This document shows positions 1-7,636 of a stretch of 64,000 bases of DNA, piece by piece. Source of the stretch: Patulibacter sp. (lineage in GTDB: Bacteria > Actinomycetota > Thermoleophilia > Solirubrobacterales > Solirubrobacteraceae); the NCBI RefSeq assembly GCF_030655195.1, contig NZ_JAURWA010000114.1, positions 62,001 through 126,000 on the forward strand. Direction: 5' to 3'. Under the pieces are notes generated by a model. That model saw only the letters and a program-made list of their open reading frames with translations. It did no database searches and was not told the DNA's origin. The translations under genes and the position numbers were made by a program. Numbering within the stretch: position 1 is the first letter of the stretch; every line of letters starts with the position of its first letter.

Positions 1-255
1 GACGACGCCCTGACGCACGACCCCGACACCGGCGTCCCGGTCCAGCGGGTCCTCTTCGCCCCGGCCGTGCACTACAAGGGCAGCGGCTTCTACGCCAACG
101 ACTACGGCACGAGCAAGGGCAACAAGCAGCTCGAGCAGGCCGCCAGCGACGGGGCCGACGCGCACGACGACAAGTTCCGCAAGCAGCGCGCCGAGCGGCA
201 GAAGGCGGAGGCCGCCGAGCCGGCGCCGAAGCCCGCGCCGCCCAAGGCGCCCTGA
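1..255 (+). CDS. FmdB family zinc-ribbon protein, C-terminal part
   Basis: The gene is open from the window edge and ends at TGA 253-255, so only the last 84 residues are seen. The visible part reads through RVLFAPAVHYKGSGFYANDYG. FmdB-family small zinc-ribbon proteins have a similar VHFKGSGFYxxDY segment just after the zinc ribbon. The CxxC knuckles would lie upstream of the window. The tail (about residues 45-84 of the visible part) is charged and then Ala/Pro-rich with KPAPP-type repeats, so probably disordered. The molecular role of FmdB proteins is poorly known; they were first linked to formamidase regulation. Confidence 0.75.
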   Translation, partial: DDALTHDPDTGVPVQRVLFAPAVHYKGSGFYANDYGTSKGNKQLEQAASDGADAHDDKFRKQRAERQKAEAAEPAPKPAPPKAP

Positions 256-340
256 GGGCCCGGGAGCACCGCGGGCCGCGCGGCCCGGGCCCGCCCGGGG
301 CCTCGGCCGACGCTGCGGCCCGCTCGCTCCCCGGACTCGA

Positions 341-1618
341 CTACTTCTCGTAGCGGCGGCGGGCCCGCTCGACGGCCTCGGGCGACACGCTCAGCGCCTG
401 GCCACCACCGGGGATGCTCTCCACGCCCGTCGGCTTGAGGACGTGGCTGCCGCCGCTGCCCGGGAGGAACTGACCGATCGCGACGCCGAGCAGCGTGAAG
501 CCGGACATGTCGGTCTTGACGGCCTGCGGTGCCTTCCACGCGATCAACGGCAGGCGCATGAAGCCCGCGGGGGAGAGGATCCGCCGCTTCATCGCCCCGA
601 TGACCTCCTGCTGCCGACCGGCGCGGTCGACGTCGTCCTGGCCGGGGTCGCAGCGGTTCTTGCGGACCCGCGCCAGCGCCAGGGCGGCCGAGCCCCGCAG
701 CTTGTACTTCTCGCCCTTCTTCAGCCGGAACGACGTGCCGCCGAGCTTCTTGTCGTAGCCGATGGTCACGCCAGCACGAGGCCGGTTCGCGCCGCCGCTG
801 ACGTCCGCGGTCAGGCACGTCTTCGGCGTGTAGTTGACCCCGCCCATCGCGTCGATCAGCCCCGGGAAGTTCTCGAAGTCGATGGTGGCGACGTGGTTGA
901 CGTCGATCCCGGTCAGGTTCTCGACCGACCCGACCGACCCGCGGATCCCGTCGAAGGCGTACGCGGCGTTGATCTTCTGGCGGCCGTGGCCGGGCACGTC
1001 GACGGCGGTGTCCCGCGGGATCGACAGCTTCGCGTTCGCGAAGCCGCCGGTCCGCATCAGCAGCATCGTGTCGGTCCGGGCGCTGCCGCCCTCCGAGCCG
1101 GGCTCCTTCGATCCGGGCGGCCGGTCGTCGGTGCCGAGGATCAGGACGTTCGTCGGCGTGAACGGGGGCGCACCGCCGCCGAGCAGCGCGCCGACGTTGC
1201 CGCCCTGCTGGTGCACCGTCGCCGAGACCACGAACAGCACGATCGACAGGACGACCCAGGCGGCCACGGCGGTCACCGCCCAACGGAGGACCCGTCGCGG
1301 CGTGCTGCGACGGACACCGCGCCGGGGGCGGCCGAACCGCCGCCGACGCGGGGCCTGCTGGTCGTCGCCCTCGTCGCGGCCGCGCCTGCGGGCCTCGTAG
1401 ACCGTGTAGCCGGGCCCGTCGGCGTCGTGCTCGGAGGCACGCGGCCGTGCGGGGGCGTCGTCGGGCTCCCGGCTCTCCGCCGGGCGCGGGGACGGTCGAC
1501 CGCCCCCGCCCCGCGGGGCCTTGGGCGCGCGTCCGCCACCGCGGCCGCCGTAGACCGTGTACGGCTGGTCGTCCTGCTCCGGGCGACCGCCGCCGGCGTC
1601 GTCTTGGGGTCCCTGCAT
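341..1618 (-). CDS. LytR-CpsA-Psr (LCP) family cell-wall polymer ligase
   Basis: 425 aa. LCP enzymes transfer undecaprenyl-linked glycopolymers (teichoic acid, arabinogalactan or capsule) onto peptidoglycan outside the membrane. Residues 1-108 are a Pro/Arg/Gly-rich cytoplasmic tail holding the short repeat YTVYGG/YTVYEA twice (about 20 and 71). One TM helix lies at about 111-133. The LCP domain follows from about 153: LILGTDDRP, an RTDTMLL segment, SIPRDTAVDVPG, then GRQKINAAYAFDG. The Arg and Asp residues that bind the pyrophosphate headgroup are in these motifs. It is divergent from the ROK kinase with about 20 bp between starts, so the promoters must overlap neighbouring coding DNA; the true start could lie further inside the disordered tail. 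Confidence 0.9.
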   Translation of the reverse strand: MQGPQDDAGGGRPEQDDQPYTVYGGRGGGRAPKAPRGGGGRPSPRPAESREPDDAPARPRASEHDADGPGYTVYEARRRGRDEGDDQQAPRRRRFGRPRRGVRRSTPRRVLRWAVTAVAAWVVLSIVLFVVSATVHQQGGNVGALLGGGAPPFTPTNVLILGTDDRPPGSKEPGSEGGSARTDTMLLMRTGGFANAKLSIPRDTAVDVPGHGRQKINAAYAFDGIRGSVGSVENLTGIDVNHVATIDFENFPGLIDAMGGVNYTPKTCLTADVSGGANRPRAGVTIGYDKKLGGTSFRLKKGEKYKLRGSAALALARVRKNRCDPGQDDVDRAGRQQEVIGAMKRRILSPAGFMRLPLIAWKAPQAVKTDMSGFTLLGVAIGQFLPGSGGSHVLKPTGVESIPGGGQALSVSPEAVERARRRYEK

Positions 1619-1625
1619 CAGGGGG

Positions 1626-1631
1626 TATGGT
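1626..1631 (+). promoter_or_regulatory. -10 element TATGGT of the ROK kinase gene
   Basis: TATGGT ends 7 nt before GTG 1639. The geometry matches the other leaderless starts in the window and favours GTG 1639 over ATG 1627, which would lie inside the -10 element. Confidence 0.5.
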
Positions 1632-1638
1632 GGCGCGC

Positions 1639-2604
1639 GTGCCGGGCGACTGCGTCATCGGGGTGGATCTCGGCGGGACGAAGCTGCTCGCCGGCCTGGT
1701 CCGGGACGACCTGACGGTGCTCGAGCGGGTCTACCGCCTGGCTCCCCCGTCGGGGGATCCGGAGGACCTGCTGCAGCACGTCGTCGACGAGGTCCGCGAG
1801 CTGCTGGGCAGCGGGATCGTCGACCCCGCGCGGGTGCGGGCGGTCGGCGTCGGCATCCCGTCGCTGGTGGACCGGGAGCGCGGGATCGCGGTCTCGACGG
1901 TGCACCAGCCGCTCGACGACGTGCCGGTCCGGGACGAGCTGCAGGATCGCCTGCAGCTGCCCGTCGCCCTCGACAACGACGCGAACTGCGCCGCCCTGGC
2001 GGAGTGGCGGGCCGGTGCCGCGAAGGGCTGCGACGACGTCGTCCTCCTCACCGTCGGGACCGGGATCGGCAGCGGGGTCGTGGCGGGCGGCCGGCTGTTG
2101 CGCGGCTCGACGGGCGCGGCCACCGAGCTCGGGCACATGGTCGTCGACTTCGACGGTCCGCCGTGCCAGGGCGCCTGCCGCAACCAGGGCTGCCTGGAGG
2201 CGCTGGCGTCCGGCAGCGCGCTGGGGCGCGAGGGTGCGCGGCTGGCCGGCCAGCGCCCGGGCTCCGAGCTCGCGCGCCTGGCGGCGGAGGGCCACCCCAT
2301 CACCGGCGTGCACGTCACGGTGGCCGCGCGACGCGGCGACCGGGCGGCCGTCGAGGCGCTCGAGCGGGTCGGGACGCTGCTCGGCGTCGGCATCGCCAAC
2401 GCCATGAACATCTTCAACCCGGAGCTCGTGCTCGTCGGCGGCGGCGTCTCCGACGCGGGGGAGCTGCTGCTGGCCCCCGCCCGCACCGAGGCCCGCCGTC
2501 GCGCACGGCCGCCGTCCAACCGGGCCCGCGTCGAGCGTGCCGCGTTCGGACCCGAGGCCGGCATGGTCGGCGGTGCGGTGCTCGCCCTGGAGGAGGCCCG
2601 ATGA
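1639..2604 (+). CDS. ROK family sugar kinase (glucokinase-like)
   Basis: 321 aa from GTG 1639 (ATG 1627 is the alternative and adds four residues). ROK kinases phosphorylate glucose or other hexoses with ATP, feeding glycolysis. Seen: phosphate-binding DLGGTK at residues 10-15, catalytic DNDAN at 112-116, GTGIGSG, and the ROK zinc site made by His166 and the CxxxCxxxxC motif Cys176/180/185 followed by LE. The second ATP motif VLVGGGVSDAG is near the C-terminus. Length is typical for a bacterial glucokinase. The stop overlaps the rsmI start (ATGA), so the two are co-transcribed. Substrate cannot be read from the sequence; glucose is the likeliest. Confidence 0.88.
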   Translation: MPGDCVIGVDLGGTKLLAGLVRDDLTVLERVYRLAPPSGDPEDLLQHVVDEVRELLGSGIVDPARVRAVGVGIPSLVDRERGIAVSTVHQPLDDVPVRDELQDRLQLPVALDNDANCAALAEWRAGAAKGCDDVVLLTVGTGIGSGVVAGGRLLRGSTGAATELGHMVVDFDGPPCQGACRNQGCLEALASGSALGREGARLAGQRPGSELARLAAEGHPITGVHVTVAARRGDRAAVEALERVGTLLGVGIANAMNIFNPELVLVGGGVSDAGELLLAPARTEARRRARPPSNRARVERAAFGPEAGMVGGAVLALEEAR

Positions 2605-3557
2605 GCACGCCGGAGACCGCGGGGACGACGGATCGTCCGGACGACCGGGACGACCGGGACGACCGGGCAACGCAGGGCACAGGGGCCACGGAGGACGCCG
2701 GGACGTCGGCCGATCACGACGCCGCGCCGGCCGACGGCCGCGTCGGGCGCCTCGTGGTCTGCGCGACCCCGATCGGCAACCTCGAGGACGTCACCGCCCG
2801 CGTCCTCCGCACGCTCGCGGAGGCCGCGGTGGTCGCCTGCGAGGACACCCGCCACACCCGGCGCCTGCTCGACCGCCACGGGATCCGGCAGCGGACGGTC
2901 AGCCTGCACGAGCACAACGAGGCGGAGCGCTCCGGCGAGCTGCTGGACCGCGTCCGCGCGGGCGAGGTCGTGGCCCTGGTCAGCGACGCCGGGATGCCCG
3001 TGGTCAGCGACCCGGGCGGCCGGCTGGTCGCCGCCGCACGCGACGCCGGCCTGCCCGTCGAGGTGCTGCCGGGCGCCAGCGCGCCGGTCACCGCGATCGC
3101 GACGGCCGGGATCGTCGCGGACCGCTGGCGCTTCGTCGGGTTCCTGCCGCGGCGCGGCGACGACGTCGTCGCCCTGCTCGCGCACCCCGAGACCTCCGTC
3201 GCGTTCGAGTCGCCCAACCGGCTGGTCGCGACGCTCCGCGCGCTGGCGGCGATCGACCCCGACCGGGTCGTCGCCGTCTGCCGCGAGCTGACCAAGCTCC
3301 ACGAGGAGGTCGTCCGCGGCCCGGTCGCCGAGGTCGCCGCGCGGTTCGGTGAGAGCGGCGTGCGGGGCGAGGTCACCCTGGTGGTCGCGGGCGTCCCCGA
3401 GGCCGCGGCCGACGACGCCGACCGGTCCGTCGCGCTGGACGCGGTCGCCGAGCTCGTCGAGGCCGGGGCCCGGGCGAAGTCGGCGGCGCGCGTCGTGGCG
3501 GGGCTCACCGGGCAGTCGGCCAACGAGCTCTACCGGGCGCTGCACGAGCGCGACTGA
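2601..3557 (+). CDS. rsmI: 16S rRNA (cytidine1402-2'-O)-methyltransferase RsmI
   Basis: 318 aa. RsmI uses SAM to methylate the ribose of C1402 in the 16S rRNA decoding centre. The tetrapyrrole-methylase fold starts at about residue 50 with LVVCATPIGNLEDVTAR, followed by EDTRHTRRLL, LVSDAGMPVVSDPG, VLPGASAPVTA and GFLPRR, all hallmark RsmI motifs. A short C-terminal domain (about 270-318) ends in ANELYRALHE. Residues 1-48 are an extra acidic low-complexity extension including DRDDRDDR, encoded by a small tandem repeat near 2636-2667. AGGAGG at 2591-2596 sits 4 nt before the ATG, and the start overlaps the upstream stop. Confidence 0.95.
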   Translation: MSTPETAGTTDRPDDRDDRDDRATQGTGATEDAGTSADHDAAPADGRVGRLVVCATPIGNLEDVTARVLRTLAEAAVVACEDTRHTRRLLDRHGIRQRTVSLHEHNEAERSGELLDRVRAGEVVALVSDAGMPVVSDPGGRLVAAARDAGLPVEVLPGASAPVTAIATAGIVADRWRFVGFLPRRGDDVVALLAHPETSVAFESPNRLVATLRALAAIDPDRVVAVCRELTKLHEEVVRGPVAEVAARFGESGVRGEVTLVVAGVPEAAADDADRSVALDAVAELVEAGARAKSAARVVAGLTGQSANELYRALHERD

Positions 3558-3606
3558 CGCCGCCGACGCCGAGGCCCGGTGGGCCGACGTGGCACTCCCC
3601 GGGCTC

Positions 3607-3635
3607 GTGACCCGGGCGGCGCCGCCCGGCGTCAC
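3607..3635. terminator. Hairpin between convergent rsmI and lhgO
   Basis: Arms beginning GTGAC and ending GTCAC pair for about 12-14 bp with one bulged base and a GC-rich core. There is no T-run. It lies midway in the 91-nt gap between two convergent genes, so it may end both transcripts. Confidence 0.5.
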
Positions 3636-3648
3636 GCTCCTCGCGGCG

Positions 3649-4971
3649 CTAGCGCTGGGCGGGCTCGAGCCCGAACGCCGCCTCGGCGCGGTCGACGATC
3701 TCGCCGGCCAGGGCCAGCGACGCGGTGGCCGCGGGGGAGGGGGCGTTGCGCACGTGCAGCGTGCGGTCGTCGTGGTCGAGCACGAAGTCGTCGACCAGGC
3801 CGCCGTCGCGGCGCAGCGCCTGCGCCCGGACGCCGGCGGGGCCGGGCAGCAGGTCGTGGGCGCGCAGCTCGGGGACCATCCGGGCGAGCTCCGCGGCCAT
3901 CGCCCGGCGGCTGACGGTGCGGTGGATCTCGCCGCCGGCGGTGCGCCACCACGTCCGCGCCATCCGCCAGGTGCCGGGCCAGCGCACGGTCGCGCCGAGG
4001 TCGGTCCGGCGCACCCGCGTCAGGCGGTACGCGTCGCGGGCGCCGACCAGCAGCGCGGTCGGGCCGGCGTGGACCTCGCCGTCGACGCCGCGGGTGAGGT
4101 GCACGCCCAGGAACGGCAGGTCCGGGTCGGGCACCGGGTAGACCAGGCCGCGGACGAGCGACGCGGCCTCGGGCGACAGCACGCGGTAGCCGCCGCGGAA
4201 CGGCACGACCCGGACGTCGGCGTCGGCCGGCGCGGCCCCGCGCGGGGCGAGGGCGTCGGCCCAGGCCCCCGCGCAGACGATCGCCCGGCGGGCGTGCGAG
4301 ACGTCCGAGTCACCCGCCGGACCCCCCGGGCCGGTGCGGGCGCCGCCGGACGCGCCGCGGGGACGGTGCCGCAGCCGCACGCCGTCGTCGGACCGGGCGG
4401 CACCGACCACCTCGCGCCCCAGGTGCAGCGTGCCGCCCCGTGCACGGACATCCGCCGCCAGCGCCCGCGTCACCCCGACGAAGTCGACGACCCCGGTGCC
4501 GGGCGACCACAGCCCGTCGAGTCCCCGGACGTGGGGCTCGTGGCGCCGGATGCCCGCGGCGTCCAGGCGCCGCAGCCCCGGCACCCCGTTGGCGCGACCG
4601 CGGCGCTCGAGCTCGTCGAGCCGCGGCAGCTCCTCGGCGCGCGTGGCGACGACGACCTTGCCGCAGCGCTCGTGCGCGACGCCGTGCTCGGCGCAGAACG
4701 CCAGGAGCGCCTCGACGCCCTCGACGGCCAGGCGCGCCTTGAGCGAGCCCGGCCGGTAGTAGAGGCCGGAGTGGGCCACGCCGCTGTTGTGACCGGTCTG
4801 GTGGGCGGCCACGGCGTCCTCGCGCTCCAGCACCGCGACCCGCAGCCCCGGGCGCCGGCGCAGCGCCTCCCGGGCGACGGCGAGGCCGACGATCCCCGCG
4901 CCGACGACGAGCAGGTCGCAGGCCGCGGGCGGGGCGCCGTCGTCGGAGGCGGCGATCGGGGCCGGAGGCAT
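3649..4971 (-). CDS. lhgO: L-2-hydroxyglutarate oxidase-like FAD-dependent oxidoreductase
   Basis: 440 aa. LhgO oxidises L-2-hydroxyglutarate to 2-oxoglutarate and passes electrons to the membrane quinone pool. The DAO-type FAD fold shows a Rossmann motif LLVVGAGIVGLAVAREAL at about 19-36 and the family hallmark HQTGHNSGVAHSGLYY at about 58-73. Further matches are PGTGVVDFVGV, CAGAWAD, PFRGGYRVL and FLGVHLTRGVDGEVHAGP. A Gly/Arg-rich insertion (about 196-220) is unusual. ATG 4971 lies 12 nt after the alsS stop, so it is the second gene of a two-gene operon. Reading the frame further upstream runs antisense through alsS and is not real. The substrate is inferred from family similarity. Confidence 0.85.
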   Translation of the reverse strand: MPPAPIAASDDGAPPAACDLLVVGAGIVGLAVAREALRRRPGLRVAVLEREDAVAAHQTGHNSGVAHSGLYYRPGSLKARLAVEGVEALLAFCAEHGVAHERCGKVVVATRAEELPRLDELERRGRANGVPGLRRLDAAGIRRHEPHVRGLDGLWSPGTGVVDFVGVTRALAADVRARGGTLHLGREVVGAARSDDGVRLRHRPRGASGGARTGPGGPAGDSDVSHARRAIVCAGAWADALAPRGAAPADADVRVVPFRGGYRVLSPEAASLVRGLVYPVPDPDLPFLGVHLTRGVDGEVHAGPTALLVGARDAYRLTRVRRTDLGATVRWPGTWRMARTWWRTAGGEIHRTVSRRAMAAELARMVPELRAHDLLPGPAGVRAQALRRDGGLVDDFVLDHDDRTLHVRNAPSPAATASLALAGEIVDRAEAAFGLEPAQR

Positions 4972-4982
4972 CGGCTCGGGAC

Positions 4983-6659
4983 CTACAGCGGAGCCTCGAG
5001 CTCGCCGAGGCGCTCGGTGAGCTTCAGGTTCTCGCGGTAGTCCACGGGCACCGCGATGACCGTGACGCCGTCGGACTCCAGGCCCGCGCGCAGGGCCGGC
5101 AGCAGCTGCGAGGCCTCGGTGATCCGGACGCCCGTGCCCCCGAAGCTCTCGGTGAACGCCACGACGTCGGGGTTGCCGAACTTGACGGACGAGCTCGTGC
5201 CGAGCTCCATCTCCATCTTCCACTCGATCAGGCCGTAGCCGTCGTCCTCCCAGACCAGGACGCACAGCGGGATCCCCTCCCGCACCGCGGTCTCGAGCTC
5301 CTGGGCGTGCATCAGGAACGCGCCGTCGCCGGTGGCCGCGAGGATCTTCGCGTCCGGCCGGGCGAGCTTCGCCCCGAGGGCGCCGGGAAGGGAGAAGCCC
5401 ATCGTCGACAGGCCGTTGGAGAGCAGGCAGGTGTTGGGCGCGTAGGTGGGGTAGAGCCGCGCCATCCACATCTTCACCGCGCCGGTGTCGGCCAGGACGA
5501 TGTCCTCGCGACCGAGCGCCGCGCGCGTGTCGGCGACGATCCGCTGCGGCGAGAGCGGCACCTGCTCGTCGTCGGCGTGCGCGTCGAGCTCGTCGCGGAG
5601 CAGGGCCGCGACCCCGGGGGTCTTCCGGGCGCGCCACGGTGCCGGGGAGTCCGCCGCGGCGTCGGCGCGCTCGAAGGCCTCCGTGAACAGCTCCAGCGAC
5701 CGTCCGATGGATCCGTGCAGGCCGACGTCGACGGGGTAGTGCCGGTCGACCTCGGCCGGGAAGCGATGGACGTGGATGATCGTCGCGTCGCCCTCGGGGT
5801 TGACCTTCTTCGGGTCGAACTCCTGCAGCTCGTAGCCGACGGCGACGATCGTGTCGGCCGCGTCGAAGCCGAAGTTCACGTAGTCGTGGCGCATGAAGCC
5901 CACGGCGCCGAGCCCCAGCGGGTGGTCGTCGGGGAAGACGCCCTTGGCGTGGAACGTCGCGGCGACGGGGATGCCCGTGGCCTCGGCGAAGCGGACGAGC
6001 TGCGCGGCCGCGCCGTCCTCGCGCGCGGCGCCGTGGCCGGCCAGGACGATCGGGCGCTCCGCGGCCAGCAGCAGCTCCACGGCCCGGTCGACCTGCGCGT
6101 CGGTCGGCTCGTTCGGCCGGACGCGGTCGATCCGCAGCGGCACGAGGTCGTCGGGGACCTCCGCGCTCTCGATGTCCTCCGGGACCGCCAGGTAGACGGC
6201 GCCGGGGCGCTCGGTCTGCGCGGTCTTGAACGCCTTGCGGAGGATCTCGGGGATCGACTCGGGCGTCGGGATCAGGGCCGACCACTTCGTGATCGGGGCG
6301 AACATCGGCACGAGGTCGATGCCCTGGTGGGACTCCTTGTAGGAGCGGTCGCGGCCGACCTGGGCGGTCAGCGCGATCAGCGGGGTGGAGTTCGTCTGCG
6401 CGTCGGCGACCCCGAGCTGCAGGTTGATCGCGCCCGGGCCGAGCGTCGCCGAGCAGACCGCGGCGCGCTGCGTCAACCGGCCGTACATCTCGGCCATGAA
6501 CGACGCGGCCTGCTCGTGCCGGACGAGCACGTAGCGGATCTCCGAGTCGTCGAGCGCCTGGACGAAGTGGATGTTCTCCTCGCCGGGGATCCCGAAGACG
6601 TACTGGACGCCCTCGGCCTCGAGGCAGCGGACGAGGAGCTGGGCGGCGGTGACGCTCAT
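4983..6659 (-). CDS. alsS: Thiamine diphosphate-dependent acetolactate synthase (catabolic AlsS type)
   Basis: 558 aa. AlsS condenses two pyruvates to 2-acetolactate with CO2 release, using ThDP and Mg. Features in order: an N-terminal PYR domain with GIPGEENIHF (about 24-33) and the catalytic Glu in VRHEQAASFMAEM; a central NAD/FAD-like domain; a PP domain with the ThDP/Mg motif GDGAFLMHAQELETA and downstream EWKMEMELG. The C-terminal VPVDYRENLKL matches catabolic AlsS better than anabolic IlvB, and no small regulatory subunit gene is adjacent. GGAG lies about 9 nt upstream of the ATG. A candidate -10 (TAGACT, plus-strand 6689-6694) predicts a leader of about 22 nt. A related ThDP carboligase or decarboxylase of other specificity is possible given its lhgO partner. 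Confidence 0.85.
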   Translation of the reverse strand: MSVTAAQLLVRCLEAEGVQYVFGIPGEENIHFVQALDDSEIRYVLVRHEQAASFMAEMYGRLTQRAAVCSATLGPGAINLQLGVADAQTNSTPLIALTAQVGRDRSYKESHQGIDLVPMFAPITKWSALIPTPESIPEILRKAFKTAQTERPGAVYLAVPEDIESAEVPDDLVPLRIDRVRPNEPTDAQVDRAVELLLAAERPIVLAGHGAAREDGAAAQLVRFAEATGIPVAATFHAKGVFPDDHPLGLGAVGFMRHDYVNFGFDAADTIVAVGYELQEFDPKKVNPEGDATIIHVHRFPAEVDRHYPVDVGLHGSIGRSLELFTEAFERADAAADSPAPWRARKTPGVAALLRDELDAHADDEQVPLSPQRIVADTRAALGREDIVLADTGAVKMWMARLYPTYAPNTCLLSNGLSTMGFSLPGALGAKLARPDAKILAATGDGAFLMHAQELETAVREGIPLCVLVWEDDGYGLIEWKMEMELGTSSSVKFGNPDVVAFTESFGGTGVRITEASQLLPALRAGLESDGVTVIAVPVDYRENLKLTERLGELEAPL

Positions 6660-6867
6660 GCGGTGGTCTCCGGGGTCGGGATGGAGCGAGTCTAGGCGCC
6701 GCCGGTCCGGCGGATCCGGTGGCGTCGCGTCGGCGCGGCGCGGGGACGCCTACCCGCGTCCGGGGCCGGGCACGCGCAGGGGTCACGGGACCGTGCCGGG
6801 CTGCGCGCGACCCGTGCGCGTCGCGCGCCGGAACGGCGACGACCGGGGTGCGCCGGCGACGGCGGCC

Positions 6868-6873
6868 TACGGT
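6868..6873 (+). promoter_or_regulatory. -10 element TACGGT of the degenerate M23 gene
   Basis: TACGGT ends 6 nt before GTG 6880, matching the leaderless-promoter spacing seen across the window. No Shine-Dalgarno is present. Confidence 0.5.
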
Positions 6874-6879
6874 CGGTGC

Positions 6880-7518
6880 GTGGTCGATCCGCCGCCGCTC
6901 CTCCGCCCCGTCGAGGGCCCGGTGGTCTCCCGGTTCTCGTACGACCGGGCCACGCCGTTCCGCTCCGGACGGCGGCGGATCGTCCGCTTCCGGGTGCCGC
7001 CCGGGGCCGTCGTCCGCGCTCCCTGCCGGGGGCGCGTGACCCACGCCGGGCGCGTCCCCGGTGGCGGCGGCGTGACCCTGCGCTGCGGCGGGTGGTCCGT
7101 GACGCTGACCGGGGTCGACGCGCAGGCCACCCGGGGGCGACGGGCGGCGAGGGGCACGACGATCGCCCGGGCCGGGGCGTCCCCGGTCGGTCTCGGGCTC
7201 CGCCGCACAGCCGACCCCTTCGGCTACGTCGATCCGCTGCCGCTCCTGCGCGCGCCGGAGCCCGCGGAGCCGTTCGTGCCGCTGGGCCCGGCGCCCCGGG
7301 TGCGGCCGGTGGCTCCGGTGCCCGCGCCGGCCGCGCGACCGCTGCCGGTGCCCGCGGTCCTGCGGGTGCCGGTGGCCCCGGGGGCGCCCGCCCCGGTGTC
7401 GGCCTGGGTGGGCCTGGGCGTGGCGGCGCTCGGCCTCCCCGCCGGAGCGGTCGGGCTCCGCGTGCGCCGCCGGCGGGTCCGTGGCCGCGCGGTCGTCGCG
7501 GGTCGCGCCGACGCCTGA
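6880..7518 (+). CDS. Degenerate M23/LytM-domain membrane protein
   Basis: 212 aa from GTG 6880. Residues about 5-100 follow the fold of an M23 (LytM) endopeptidase domain: [32 protein letters not shown], then [10 protein letters not shown]. The metal ligands are missing: the HxxxD segment reads GRRRIVRF, and no HxH motif follows. It is therefore unlikely to cleave peptidoglycan, though it could bind wall material or regulate an amidase. A Pro/Ala/Val-rich linker (about 120-165) leads to one hydrophobic segment (about 168-190) and a basic tail, so the topology is unclear. No cleavable signal peptide is seen at the N-terminus. Confidence 0.65.
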   Translation: MVDPPPLLRPVEGPVVSRFSYDRATPFRSGRRRIVRFRVPPGAVVRAPCRGRVTHAGRVPGGGGVTLRCGGWSVTLTGVDAQATRGRRAARGTTIARAGASPVGLGLRRTADPFGYVDPLPLLRAPEPAEPFVPLGPAPRVRPVAPVPAPAARPLPVPAVLRVPVAPGAPAPVSAWVGLGVAALGLPAGAVGLRVRRRRVRGRAVVAGRADA

Positions 7519-7621
7519 TGGCCGACGGCCGTCCCGCCCGCCCGCATCCGCATCCCGGCCCGACGGCCGGCCGCTCCGTCGGGCCCCGATGCGCGTCCGG
7601 GGCCTCCCCGACGCACGCCGG

Positions 7622-7627
7622 TACCCT
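7622..7627 (+). promoter_or_regulatory. -10 element TACCCT of metG
   Basis: TACCCT ends 9 nt before the metG ATG 7637, predicting a leader of zero to three nucleotides. It would drive the whole metG-to-13720 operon. Confidence 0.45.
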
Positions 7628-7636
7628 GCCTCCGGC

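Noticed and set aside
102-1658. Long open frame in another frame of the LCP gene region
   Set aside because: Arg/Ala/Pro-rich composition typical of a GC-rich shadow; the 341-1618 frame encodes clear LCP motifs.
7519-7636. Possible T-box or riboswitch before metG
   Set aside because: Only 118 nt, no specifier stem or conserved T-box sequence; a -10 sits next to the start instead.
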